Positions 1-8,100 of a DNA stretch of 8,501 nucleotides are shown here, in pieces. Made by a program: the position numbers and the translations under genes. Location of the stretch: assembly GCA_029861655.1 (NCBI GenBank), contig JAOTZA010000136.1, positions 1 through 8,501 on the forward strand, written 5' to 3'. The notes under the pieces were generated by a model. That model worked only from the letters and a program-made list of their open reading frames with translations, was not told the origin of the DNA and made no database searches. Numbering within the stretch: the stretch's first letter is position 1; each line of letters begins with the position of its first letter. The DNA comes from Acidobacteriota bacterium (GTDB lineage Bacteria; Acidobacteriota; Thermoanaerobaculia; Multivoradales; JAHEKO01).

Positions 1-593
1 GGCTTGCCATCGGCGACAGCGGTTCCCTCCACCTCGATGCCGGGATTGAGGTAGACAACCTGTTTCTCGGTTCGGCGCCCAGCAGACTTGGAGAGCCACC
101 CGATCAGAGTGTCGCGGGATCGCTCCTCACCGACAAATCCAAGTGCCTCAATCCGAAGGCGCCGAAACTCACCGTAGGTGACGAAAACGCGGAACATGCC
201 GTTGGCGTCGGATTGGACTTTCTCAGCACCACGTGTGGCGGTGTCGACATAGATCGTCGCGTCTTTGATGGGGGCGCCCAGCTGTGGAGCTTTTTGCTTC
301 AACTGCCCGATGATCTCGAACTTCTCGACGTCGATGGTCCCGGGTCTGAGTGTGCGCGTCGAGGTTGAGGCGAGGAGCGGCGTGTCGGGCTTCTTGAAAT
401 CCCCCGCCTTCACGGTCTCGGAGGCGTTTCCTGCCTCGAGCCGGGTCGTGTCAGCCGGTTCGGCCGCTTGTCCTGCCGTCTCGGCAGGTTTTGCGTCCGC
501 TGTCTCGCTGCGGACTGTCTCCGAGGCGCATCCGCTCGCCTGAGCGCCGGCCACGATGGCGACTAAGGCAGCGCGGGCCAAGGGTGAGTTCAT
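1..593 (-). CDS. Putative lipoprotein with carboxypeptidase-regulatory-like domain (3' end cut by window edge)
   Basis: The minus-strand frame starting at the ATG at 593-591 stays open to the window edge (197 codons, no stop). Residues 1-21 look like a secretion signal (basic residue early, then an Ala/Val-rich core), followed by ASGC with Cys22 as possible lipidation site. The lipobox is imperfect: Ala at -3 and Gln at -4. Residues 23 to about 85 are a low-complexity Ala/Glu/Thr/Pro linker. From about residue 95 the pattern resembles a carboxypeptidase regulatory-like beta-sandwich (GAPIKDATIYVD, then SDANGMFRV, then RIEALGFVGEE). This fold often serves in surface binding or as a structural module. 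Its start is 41 nt after the antiporter stop, so it is probably last or internal in that operon. The RBS is weak (GGATGG about 5 nt upstream). The substrate or partner is unknown. The rest of the protein lies outside the window. Confidence 0.72.
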   Translation of the reverse strand, partial: MNSPLARAALVAIVAGAQASGCASETVRSETADAKPAETAGQAAEPADTTRLEAGNASETVKAGDFKKPDTPLLASTSTRTLRPGTIDVEKFEIIGQLKQKAPQLGAPIKDATIYVDTATRGAEKVQSDANGMFRVFVTYGEFRRLRIEALGFVGEERSRDTLIGWLSKSAGRRTEKQVVYLNPGIEVEGTAVADGK

Positions 594-634
594 GTGTCCA
601 TCCACAGTGCTCGAGGGAACGTTGTCCTTATCGG

Positions 635-2554
635 TCAGCGTTCGAGCACCGGCTGGTCCAGAGCGCCTGCTGTCTCCCCGCCGTTGTCTTCGACGACGTA
701 GGGCAGCCAGCCCATCTGGTGCAGCCAGGCTTCGGCCTCGTTTCGTCTGTCGTTGTTGATGACGACGTGCAACTCGTCTTTCTTCCTGAATGCGAGATCG
801 GAGTCGAAAGGGAACACGTTGCTGCCGCGGACGACCGCGAGAGGCAGCAAGACGCTGTCCGGATCGGGTGGGTTGCCGATTTCTTCGATCGCGGTCTTAT
901 CCCCGGCCCGGCGCCGTGTCCACACTTCGACCATACCGTGCCCGCGCTCGAGGCGAACCATCCAGAGATCCAGGTTATGGGGCTCGGCAAACAGCAACTT
1001 GGCGCCGATCTTCTCGACCATGGCCGGGGCGACCGCAGTATGACCGCTGCGCAACGCCATCCAGACATCGGGAACCTTGAACTCCTGTCGGGCCCGGGTA
1101 GCGAAGAGAAGGTTGACCTCGTCGTTGGAGAGCACCGCGAGAGCGCCGGCCCGTCCGTCCAGCTCGGCTCGCAAAAGGATGCTCTCTGAAAGCGCGCTTC
1201 CAAAAAGGACTCGGAAACCGGCTTCCTCGGCCGCCCGCGATTGGTCGGGGCTGGAGTCGATAAAGACCACCTCCTGCTTCGAGCGGCGAAAGACCGCTCC
1301 GAGAGCCAGGCCCAACTGGTTGGCGCCGACGATGACGTATCCGAAATTGCTGGGTCTTCTGACGCCGAGCGCTTGCGCCAGCCAGCCGCCCGAAAGGCCC
1401 TGGATGAGCACGGTGGAGGCGATCACGAGAAAAACCAGGGCCCGTAGCTCGCTGCCACCTTGGATACCCGCTTCATCGAGTGTTTGGGCGAAGAGCGAGG
1501 AGACGGCGGCGGCCACGATGCCACGTGGGGCCATCCAGGCCAGGAACGCCTTTTCGCGCGCCCCGAGGTCGGTGCGATAGGTGCTGGCCAGGACGTTGAG
1601 CGGTCTCACGATCAGCATCAGCGCGGCAACCGTCAGCACTCCCGGCCAACCCAGCGCCCGTACCTCGTCGACGCGGACATCGGCTGCAAGAAGCACAAAG
1701 AGCATGCCGATCATCAGGACCGTCAACTGTTCCTTGAACTCCTTGAGGTCTTCGAGAAGCCGGGTCTTCGAGTTGCCAACAACCAGACCGGCGATGGATA
1801 CGGTAACGATGCCGCTCTCGGAAGAAAGCGAGTTGGACAGCTGGAAGAGTGCCAGCACCAGGGAAAGTGTCAACACATTCTCCAGCCCCTCGGGGATCAG
1901 CCGCTCGAAGCGGAGCAGAAAGGCGATAACGGCACCTCCTACGAGTCCGAGGAGAATGCCGATCGCAAAGCGCATCAGGAGATCCTGAGCACCCGCCAGC
2001 AGCCCCGGCTTGAGCGGTTGAAGAACAACCTCGAGAGTGACGACGGCCAGAATCGCGCCGATGGCGTCGATCAGCACTCCTTCGGCCTCCAGCACCGTCG
2101 AGATCGACCGCTTGAGTCTCAACCTGCGCAACAAGGGCGTGATCACGGTGGGTCCCGTGACGATCACCAGGGTCCCGAACAGGACGGAGCGCCGCCAGTC
2201 CCAATCGAGGGCTATGCGCGCCGCCAGGGCTCCGCCCACCGCGGTGACGATGGCGCCGATGGTGACCAGTTGGCGGATGCTCTTGGCCTCTCGCCGCAGG
2301 CGGCGCAAGTTGAGGTTCATCCCCCCCTCGAACAGGATCACCGCCACCGCGAAGCCGACGAGCACGTGGAGCGCGTCGCCGAGAGTTGCCGGTTGGACGA
2401 CGTTTAGAAGATCAGGCCCCAGCAGTACACCGGCCGCAAGCAACAAGACGATCCCTGGTACGCGCAAATGTCGCGCCAGAACCTGGGCCGCCATTCCCGC
2501 GGCCATCGCCAGGGCGAGGGTCAGTGCCGGCTCGCCGATGTGCGGATCAGTCAT
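635..2554 (-). CDS. Cation:proton antiporter (CPA family) with C-terminal TrkA-N/RCK regulatory module
   Basis: This 639-residue inner-membrane protein probably exchanges Na+ or K+ for H+, serving pH and salt homeostasis. Residues 10-395 are a run of hydrophobic helices typical of Na+/H+ exchangers. Visible family motifs are FEGGMNL (75-81), TGPTVITP (133-140), EAEGVLIDAIGA (156-167, with Asp163 the likely ion-binding acid) and MAPRGIVAAAVSSLFA (341-356). Residues 403-500 are a TrkA-N Rossmann domain (YVIVGANQLG, then the acidic strand end FID at 431-433). Residues 540-600 fit an RCK_C/TrkA-C domain. Together these suggest gating by a nucleotide or ion ligand. The fingerprint is closest to NhaP-like (CPA1) proteins with a fused RCK module. 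The Rossmann loop has Asn412 where GxGxxG has its second Gly. The start at 2554 has a modest AGG 7 nt upstream and lies 27 nt after the protease stop, implying cotranscription. The transported cation cannot be read from sequence. Confidence 0.93.
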   Translation of the reverse strand: MTDPHIGEPALTLALAMAAGMAAQVLARHLRVPGIVLLLAAGVLLGPDLLNVVQPATLGDALHVLVGFAVAVILFEGGMNLNLRRLRREAKSIRQLVTIGAIVTAVGGALAARIALDWDWRRSVLFGTLVIVTGPTVITPLLRRLRLKRSISTVLEAEGVLIDAIGAILAVVTLEVVLQPLKPGLLAGAQDLLMRFAIGILLGLVGGAVIAFLLRFERLIPEGLENVLTLSLVLALFQLSNSLSSESGIVTVSIAGLVVGNSKTRLLEDLKEFKEQLTVLMIGMLFVLLAADVRVDEVRALGWPGVLTVAALMLIVRPLNVLASTYRTDLGAREKAFLAWMAPRGIVAAAVSSLFAQTLDEAGIQGGSELRALVFLVIASTVLIQGLSGGWLAQALGVRRPSNFGYVIVGANQLGLALGAVFRRSKQEVVFIDSSPDQSRAAEEAGFRVLFGSALSESILLRAELDGRAGALAVLSNDEVNLLFATRARQEFKVPDVWMALRSGHTAVAPAMVEKIGAKLLFAEPHNLDLWMVRLERGHGMVEVWTRRRAGDKTAIEEIGNPPDPDSVLLPLAVVRGSNVFPFDSDLAFRKKDELHVVINNDRRNEAEAWLHQMGWLPYVVEDNGGETAGALDQPVLER

Positions 2555-2581
2555 CGTGCGACCTGAACGGGCCGATGGCTT

Positions 2582-3403
2582 TTACGACTCCAGGCTCCCA
2601 GGGACTCCATTGGGGAACAGGGTCGAGATGGCTTGTTTGATTCGCTCGATCCGGCGCGCCGGATTGGGATGAGTACTGTAGAACTCTGGCGGCCGCGCTC
2701 CGTCGCCGGCTGCATCCAGAATCTCCATCACCCGCAACATCGATCGCGGGTCGTAACCCGCCTTGGCGGTGAAACGGACGCCGAGACGGTCGGACTCGAG
2801 TTCGTCGTCGCGGCCGTACTTCATGTTGACCAGCCTGCCGATCATGGCCGCGACCGCGGCCGAGCCGCGCCCGCCCGACTCGACGGTCGCCATCACCGCG
2901 GCACCTGTCAGCCCCTGGGTCAGTTTGGCCTTTGCCATGTGTTCGGCTCCGTGGCGCGCCACCACGTGACCGATCTCGTGACCCAGGACAGCGGCGACCT
3001 GTCCCTCGCTTTCGAGCCGTGACAGAAGCGCGGCGGTAAGGAACACCTGGCCACCCGGGAGCGCGAACGCGTTGACGGTCTTCTCGTCGGCGAGGAGGTG
3101 GAACTGCCACTGGTAGGGAGTTGAGCCGGCGGCGGTCTGGGCCACGAGCCGTTTTCCGATGCGATCTACCAGGGCCCGCGCTCTCTCGTCGGGATGCAGG
3201 CCGCCGTGTTGCTGGGCCATCTGTGGCGCCGCGTGAAGCCCCAGGGCGACCTCCTGTTCCGGACTCAGATCCACGTATTGAGTCTCTCCGGTCAGTTCGT
3301 TGAAGTCCTTCTTGCCGAAGTAGGAGATCACGGCGAAAGCGGCGATCGCCAAGGCGATCAGCAGGCGGAGCTTGGAGGATCTACGTTGTGAGCGGAAGGC
3401 CAT
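2582..3403 (-). CDS. M48 family zinc metalloprotease, membrane-anchored
   Basis: The 273-residue product is a zinc endopeptidase of the M48 (HtpX/BepA/Oma1-like) superfamily. I chose the ATG at 3403-3401, not the upstream in-frame ATG at 3514, because AGAGAGG sits 5 nt ahead of it and a candidate promoter lies between the two. It begins MAFRSQRR, then has one hydrophobic segment at residues 12-29 that should act as an uncleaved signal anchor, with the catalytic domain in the periplasm. Conserved parts are NAFALPGGQVFLT, the zinc motif HEIGH (His142, Glu143, His146), ELESDRLG (third ligand Glu201, conserved Asp205) and STHPNPARRIERI near the C-terminus. All catalytic residues are intact. It lacks the C-terminal TPR domain of BepA, so it is closer in size to LoiP-type proteins. 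It is first in a probable three-gene operon with the antiporter and a lipoprotein. Likely role: turnover of misfolded envelope proteins (inferred). Confidence 0.94.
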   Translation of the reverse strand: MAFRSQRRSSKLRLLIALAIAAFAVISYFGKKDFNELTGETQYVDLSPEQEVALGLHAAPQMAQQHGGLHPDERARALVDRIGKRLVAQTAAGSTPYQWQFHLLADEKTVNAFALPGGQVFLTAALLSRLESEGQVAAVLGHEIGHVVARHGAEHMAKAKLTQGLTGAAVMATVESGGRGSAAVAAMIGRLVNMKYGRDDELESDRLGVRFTAKAGYDPRSMLRVMEILDAAGDGARPPEFYSTHPNPARRIERIKQAISTLFPNGVPGSLES

Positions 3404-3408
3404 TTTTA

Positions 3409-3415
3409 CCTCTCT
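3409..3415 (-). promoter_or_regulatory. Ribosome binding site deciding the M48 protease start
   Basis: On the minus strand AGAGAGG lies 5 nt before the ATG at 3403. It is the strongest Shine-Dalgarno match among the leftward genes and supports a 273-residue protein over the 310-residue version starting at 3514. Confidence 0.7.
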
Positions 3416-3478
3416 GGCGAACAATCGACAGCCGGATTCGTAGTTCGAGAGGCTGCCGCCGCGCCAAACGATGGCCGG

Positions 3479-3505
3479 AGTATACCGTGGCGGTAGGCGC
3501 CTCAA
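3479..3505 (-). promoter_or_regulatory. Candidate sigma70-type promoter for the leftward protease/antiporter operon
   Basis: Read on the minus strand, TATACT (3484-3479, 5 of 6 to the -10 consensus, preceded by GG) lies 15 bp after TTGAGG (3505-3500, 4 of 6 to -35). The spacer is shorter than the ideal 17. Transcription would start near 3472, leaving a leader of about 70 nt before the protease ATG at 3403. Prediction by eye only; the -10 is the stronger half. Confidence 0.42.
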
Positions 3506-3513
3506 TGAGCCCA

Positions 3514-3542
3514 TTTACACCGGTGCAGTCGCGGGAGAGAAT
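3514..3542 (+). promoter_or_regulatory. Candidate sigma70-type promoter for the rightward RND operon
   Basis: TTTACA (3514-3519, 5 of 6 to TTGACA) is followed after exactly 17 bp by GAGAAT (3537-3542, 4 of 6 to TATAAT). Transcription would begin near 3549, about 40 nt before the lipoprotein ATG at 3590. It lies back to back with the leftward candidate, the two -35 boxes being only 8 bp apart. No clear operator palindrome was found between them, and no regulator gene is in the window. Confidence 0.4.
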
Positions 3543-3589
3543 AGCAGTTCGGCTCTGAAACAGGACTTCTCGCGAAAGAAAGGTCGAGT

Positions 3590-4093
3590 ATGAAAAAGGT
3601 AATGTGTACCGTGGGGCTGGCGACCCTGGTGATGGTCGCAGCCGGCTGCAGCACTCTGGGGATGACCCCTCCCGATGTTACGCTGGTGAATCTCGAGTTC
3701 ACCGATCTGACCGTGTTCGAGACCACCGGCGAGTTCACGATCCGGTTGACCAACCTCAACCCCGAGCCGATGACCATCGAGGGTGGAGTCTTCACCCTGT
3801 TTCTGAACGGCCGAAAAGTCGGCCGCGGGCTGACCTCGGACGTGATGGAGGTGCCCAATCTGGGTACCAGTACGCAGAAGGTACCGATCTTCGTCAACAA
3901 CCTCTCGCTTGCGACGCGTGTTGCCGAGCTCCTCGAGCAACCGGTCTTGGATTACCGGCTCAAAGCCAAGCTGCACCTCCGGACGTCCTATGGCACTCGG
4001 CGGCTGAAAAGTGAGTACAGCGGGAGTTTTTCGCTGTCCGGCGAGGGGAATGATCCACCTGGAGTGGTCGAGTTGAGTAGCCCGGGAAGCTGA
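3590..4093 (+). CDS. LEA-2/WHy-domain lipoprotein, first gene of the RND operon
   Basis: The 167-residue product has a clear lipoprotein signal: MKK, a hydrophobic core, and the lipobox VAAGC with Cys20. It should be lipidated and held in the envelope, facing the periplasm. The mature part (about 28-150) has the pattern of the LEA-2 / water-stress-and-hypersensitive (WHy) domain: VTLVNLEFTDLTVFE, then a strand leading into LTNLNPEPMTIEGG, then FTLFLNGRKVGRG, and VPNLGTSTQKVPIFV. This is a single immunoglobulin-like beta-sandwich; bacterial members are mostly uncharacterised. GAAAGG lies 6 nt before the ATG, fixing the start. Its stop is 5 nt before the adaptor ATG, so the two are almost certainly cotranscribed. 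The position suggests an accessory part of the pump or its outer-membrane end, but no direct evidence of function is visible. The family call rests on motif pattern. Confidence 0.85.
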   Translation: MKKVMCTVGLATLVMVAAGCSTLGMTPPDVTLVNLEFTDLTVFETTGEFTIRLTNLNPEPMTIEGGVFTLFLNGRKVGRGLTSDVMEVPNLGTSTQKVPIFVNNLSLATRVAELLEQPVLDYRLKAKLHLRTSYGTRRLKSEYSGSFSLSGEGNDPPGVVELSSPGS

Positions 4094-4098
4094 TCCCG

Positions 4099-5169
4099 AT
4101 GAAGCCTCGTCTGCTCCTTGCGGGCCTCGTGCTGTATACGGCAGCGCTGTCGACGGCGCAGGAGATGCCGCCTATGCCGGTGCTCTTTACCGCGGCGATC
4201 GAGGGTGAGGTTCGTGGCACCGTCGAGTTGACCGGATCGGTGACGTCGCGCCGCGCCAGTGTCGTGGCCAGTGAGGTGGCGGGTCTGGTCGTCGAGCTGA
4301 AGGCTCGGCGAGGTGATCGGGTCGAGCGGGGCGCTCCGTTGGTGCGGCTCCGGTCGAACAACGCTCGGCTGCGGCTGGAGGCTGTTGAGGGTGAGCTCAA
4401 AGAGGCAGAGGCGCGCCGGCGCCTGGCCGAGTCGGCGCGCGATCGGGGACGTCGCCTTTTCGCCGAGGAGGTCCTCAGTCAGGAACAGCTGGATGAGCGC
4501 CTGTCCGAGTTCGAAGCCACCCAGGGTCGGGTAGATCAACTCGCAGCGGAGGTCGATCGCCTGCGGGACGAGCTGGCCCGAACCACGGTGCGGGCACCGT
4601 TTGCGGGTGTCGTCACGGTCGAGCGGGTGAACGTTGGGGAGTGGATCAACGCCGGCGGAGCCGTTGTCGAGATGGTGGATGTGAGTCATCTCGAGCTCGA
4701 GCTCGAAGTGCCCGAGGGGCAGATTTCCGGAGTGGTGCCAGGTGAGCCTGTGGCGATCGTGTTCGACGCCCTCGAGGGGCTCGAGGTGGAAGGAAGGGTG
4801 CGAGCGGTGGTTCCCGCCGCCAGCCCGCAGGCGAGAACCTTTCCGGTGATGGTCGAAATCGACAACCGGGACGAGAAGATCGGTGTCGGGATGCTGGGCC
4901 GAGCGCGGCTGGCGGTGGGCGAGGCGAGCCGATCGGTGCTGGTGCCCAAGGATGCTGTGGTTTCGCAAGGCAGGCAGGATGTTGTTTTCGTCCTCGACGA
5001 CGAGAACCGACCCGCGGCTGTCGAGGTGCGAACCGGCGTGGCTCTCGACGGCTGGGTTGCGATCGATGCCGACATTGAGCCCGGGGAGCGGGTGGTGACG
5101 GTGGGCAACGAGAGGTTGCAACCGGGTATGCCGGTAGCGCCTGAGCTCAAGGAGTACCCGCGGCCGTGA
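4099..5169 (+). CDS. RND efflux periplasmic adaptor subunit (HlyD/AcrA-type membrane fusion protein)
   Basis: This 356-residue adaptor would bridge the RND permease in the inner membrane and a TolC-type outer-membrane channel. Residues 1-20 form a signal peptide (core LLLAGLVLYTAAL, likely cleavage after STA); there is no lipobox Cys, so it is probably not lipidated, unlike AcrA. Domain order: lipoyl half-motif 53-85 (VVASEVAGLVVEL, GDRVERGAPLVRL), charged alpha-helical hairpin about 86-160, second lipoyl half 163-194 (VRAPFAGVVTVERVNVGEWI), beta-barrel about 197-275, membrane-proximal domain about 276-350 (VLVPKDAVV). At the hairpin tip Arg116, Leu120 and Ser127 match the R-L-S spacing that AcrA-type adaptors use to contact TolC. 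It follows the lipoprotein gene by 5 nt, with GGGAAG about 9 nt upstream of the ATG. Its TGA overlaps the permease GTG. The substrate cannot be inferred. Confidence 0.95.
   Translation: MKPRLLLAGLVLYTAALSTAQEMPPMPVLFTAAIEGEVRGTVELTGSVTSRRASVVASEVAGLVVELKARRGDRVERGAPLVRLRSNNARLRLEAVEGELKEAEARRRLAESARDRGRRLFAEEVLSQEQLDERLSEFEATQGRVDQLAAEVDRLRDELARTTVRAPFAGVVTVERVNVGEWINAGGAVVEMVDVSHLELELEVPEGQISGVVPGEPVAIVFDALEGLEVEGRVRAVVPAASPQARTFPVMVEIDNRDEKIGVGMLGRARLAVGEASRSVLVPKDAVVSQGRQDVVFVLDDENRPAAVEVRTGVALDGWVAIDADIEPGERVVTVGNERLQPGMPVAPELKEYPRP
5149..5169 (+). promoter_or_regulatory. Stop/start overlap and RBS coupling adaptor to permease
   Basis: The permease GTG (5166-5168) overlaps the adaptor TGA (5167-5169) as GTGA. 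AAGGAG at 5149-5154, inside the adaptor gene, serves as Shine-Dalgarno, 11 nt upstream, a slightly long spacing. The arrangement implies translational coupling, which would keep the two subunits in proportion. Confidence 0.75.
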
Positions 5170-8100
5170 AGATCGTCGAGGGAGCGATCCAGTACCCGGT
5201 CAGGGTGGCTGTCGGAGCGCTTCTTCTGGTGTTGTTCGGGGGGCTGGCGCTTTTCCGAATTCCCGTGCAGCTGACGCCTACGGTCGACGAGGCGGTGATC
5301 GTCGTCACGACGGTGTGGCCAGGAGCCAGCCCGCAGGAGGTCGAGCGCGAGATCGTCGACGAGCAAGAGGAGCAGCTAAAAGGCCTCCAAGGGCTGCGCA
5401 AGATGGAGAGTACGAGCTCCGACAGTATCGGCCGCATCGCACTGACCTTTCGGACCGGCACCGATGTGGACTCGGCCTTGTTGAAAGTCTCCAACAGGCT
5501 CCAGCAAGTTCCCTTCTATCCCGGCGACGCCGAGCGACCGGTCATCCAGAGCGCGGGGGCCGAACAGCAGACCGGTGCCATCGCCTGGTTTGTGTTGTTG
5601 CCAAAAGAGGAAGAAGGCTTCGAGGGTGAGGTTGAAACACTTTTCACCTTCTTCGATCAACTCATCAAGCCCGAACTCGAGCGTGTCCCCGGTGTGGGGC
5701 AGGTCAACGCCTTCGGGGGCCGCGCCGAGGAGATGCAGGTGGTCGTCGACCCGGCGGCACTTTCGGCTCGTCAGATCACCATCACCGAATTGCTGGCGGC
5801 TGTCGAGCGCGAAAACCGCAACTACTCGGCGGGGACGTTTGACGAGGGCAAACGTCGTTACGTCGTCCGTACCGTTGGCGAGTACGGTTCACCCGAGGAC
5901 ATCGCGGATTTGGTGATCGCCGTCCGCAATGACGTTCCGGTCTACGTGCGCGATGTCGCCGAAGTGCGGCAGGACTACGAGCGGCCGTTCATCCTGATGT
6001 CGTATCTGGGCGAACGAACGATCGCCTTCAACGCCATCCGAGTGCCCGGGTCGAACACCCTGGAAGTGATGAAAGGCGTGCGCTCGGCCCTGAAGGAGAT
6101 CAACAGAGAGCTGCTGGCGCCGCGCGGGCTCGGTGTCAAACAAGTCTGGGACGAGACCGAGTACATCAACAGTGCCATCGGCCTCGTGAAGCAGAGTCTT
6201 TTGCTGGGAGGTTTTCTCGCGGTCGTGGTGTTGCTGTTTTTTCTCCGCAGCCGCAGCTCGACTCTCGTCGTGACGATCGCCATTCCCATCAGTGTCATCG
6301 GGACGTTTCTGTTGATGCGCTGGTTTGGTCGAACCTTGAATGTCATCAGCCTCGCGGGCATGGCCTTTGCCGTGGGAATGGTGGTGGACAACTCGATCGT
6401 CGTGCTCGAAAACACCTACCGGCATCGACAGATGGGCAAGTCTCGCCGAAGGGCCGCCTACGACGGCGCACACGAAGTCTGGGGAGCGGTGCTGGCTTCG
6501 ACGCTGACGACGATCGCGGTGTTCGTCCCGATTCTCTTTGTCCAGGAAGAAGCCGGTCAGCTCTTTCGCGATATCGCGCTGGCGATCAGTTGTGCCGTGG
6601 GCTTGAGCCTGGTCGTAGCGATCACCGTGATCCCGAGTCTCTCGGCGAAGATTCTGGGGACCCCCGAAGGCAAGCAGCAAAGCGGCTTTCAGGCTCTCTG
6701 GGGCGGTGTCGGCCGCGCGCGGCGGATGACGGACTGGGTGGTCGAACGGGTCGAGTGGATCTGCGAGACCACCAACCGCCGTCTCGCGGTGGTCGTCGGG
6801 CTAACCGCGTCCGCCGTCTTGCTGTCGGTGCTCCTGGCACCCAAGGCGGAGTACCTGCCAACCGGCAACCAGAACTTTCTCTTCGGGATCATCCAGCCCC
6901 CACCGGGGCAGACGCTCGAGCTCAACGCCGCCCTCGAGCGGCCGTATCTGGAGCACTTTGGGAAGTTCTGGGAGGGCAGCGCTCAAGAAACACGTGACCT
7001 TCCAGGGGGTGGTGTCCGGGATTTCTTCTTTGGCGCCATGAGCAACATGATCTTTATGGGGCTCAGCGCGCGGGACCCCGGCCGCGTGCGTGAGTTGATG
7101 GCGGAGTCGTTCGCGATCAACGCCGAGCTGCCGGGCTCCATCGCCTTTGTCTTTCAGTGGGCGATCTTTCAGGGCGACTTCGGTGCAGGTCGGGCGATCG
7201 ATGTCGAGCTGACGGGTCCCGATCTCGAACGCCTCGTTGGGTTGGGCGGGCGGGTTTTTGGAAGCGTCATGGAAGTGCTACCCGGCTCCCAGGCGAGACC
7301 GATCCCCAGTCTGGATCTGTCGAACCCGGAGGTGCATATCCGGACCCATCGGCGACGGGCCGCGGAACTCGGGGTTTCCAACCGGGATCTGGGCGCCATG
7401 GTCAACGTCCTGGTCGACGGTGCCAAGGCCTCGGACTATCAGTTCGAGGGCAAAGAGGTCGACTTGAAAGTCATGGCGTCGGAGCCGTTCGATTACCGGA
7501 CTCATCTCATCGAGCAATTGCCGATCGCGACACCCGCTGGTGAGCTGGTGACGCTCGGCTCGGTGGCCGACGTCGAAGTCTCGAGCGGTCCCACCGAGAT
7601 AGCGCACCGGGAGCGCCAGCGGGCGATCACCATTCAGATAACTCCGCCGGAGGAGATTCCCTTGCAGGAGGCGATGGAAGCCGTCGAGGGGCGGATTCTG
7701 GAGCCGCTTCGGAGCGAGGGGGAGCTGGGGGGCCTCTATCGGGCGCGGCTCACAGGCACCGCCGACAAGTTGTCGCAGACGGCCGCGGCGCTTTCGCTGA
7801 ATTTTCTACTGGCGATCGTGATCACGTATCTCCTGATGGCAGCTCTCTTCGAGAGCTTTCTCTACCCGCTGGTGATTCTCTTTTCGGTGCCGTTGGCGGC
7901 GATGGGTGGGTTTCTGGGTCTTGGTGTGGTCAACCTCTTCACCCTGCAGCCGCTCGACGTGTTGACGATGCTCGGGTTCATCATCCTGGTGGGCACCGTG
8001 GTCAACAACGCCATTCTGATCGTGAACCAGTCGCTCAACCACATGCGGGAGGAAGAGCTCGAGCCGCGCCGAGCGATTGCCGAGGCGACCCGGACGCGGA

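Noticed and set aside
491..1189. A 232-codon plus-strand frame over the antiporter 3' end and the gap
   Set aside because: It spans two well-supported minus-strand genes and has no motif or credible RBS; treated as a shadow.
1460..2407. A 315-codon open frame on the plus strand
   Set aside because: It lies entirely opposite the antiporter gene, its product is rich in Asp, Arg, Gln and His with no hydrophobic core or motif, and such frames are common opposite high-GC genes.
3404..3514. N-terminal extension of the M48 protease to the ATG at 3514
   Set aside because: The extra 37 residues precede a good RBS and ATG at 3403, overlap a candidate promoter, and would put charged and polar sequence ahead of the membrane anchor.
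4689..4706. Short GAGCTC-rich palindromic repeat
   Set aside because: It encodes the alternating Leu-Glu strand LELELEV of the adaptor beta-barrel and is explained by coding.
3988..5121. A 377-codon open frame on the minus strand
   Set aside because: It is antisense to the adaptor, which has clear family motifs. The product is His/Pro/Arg-rich low-complexity sequence without a recognisable domain.
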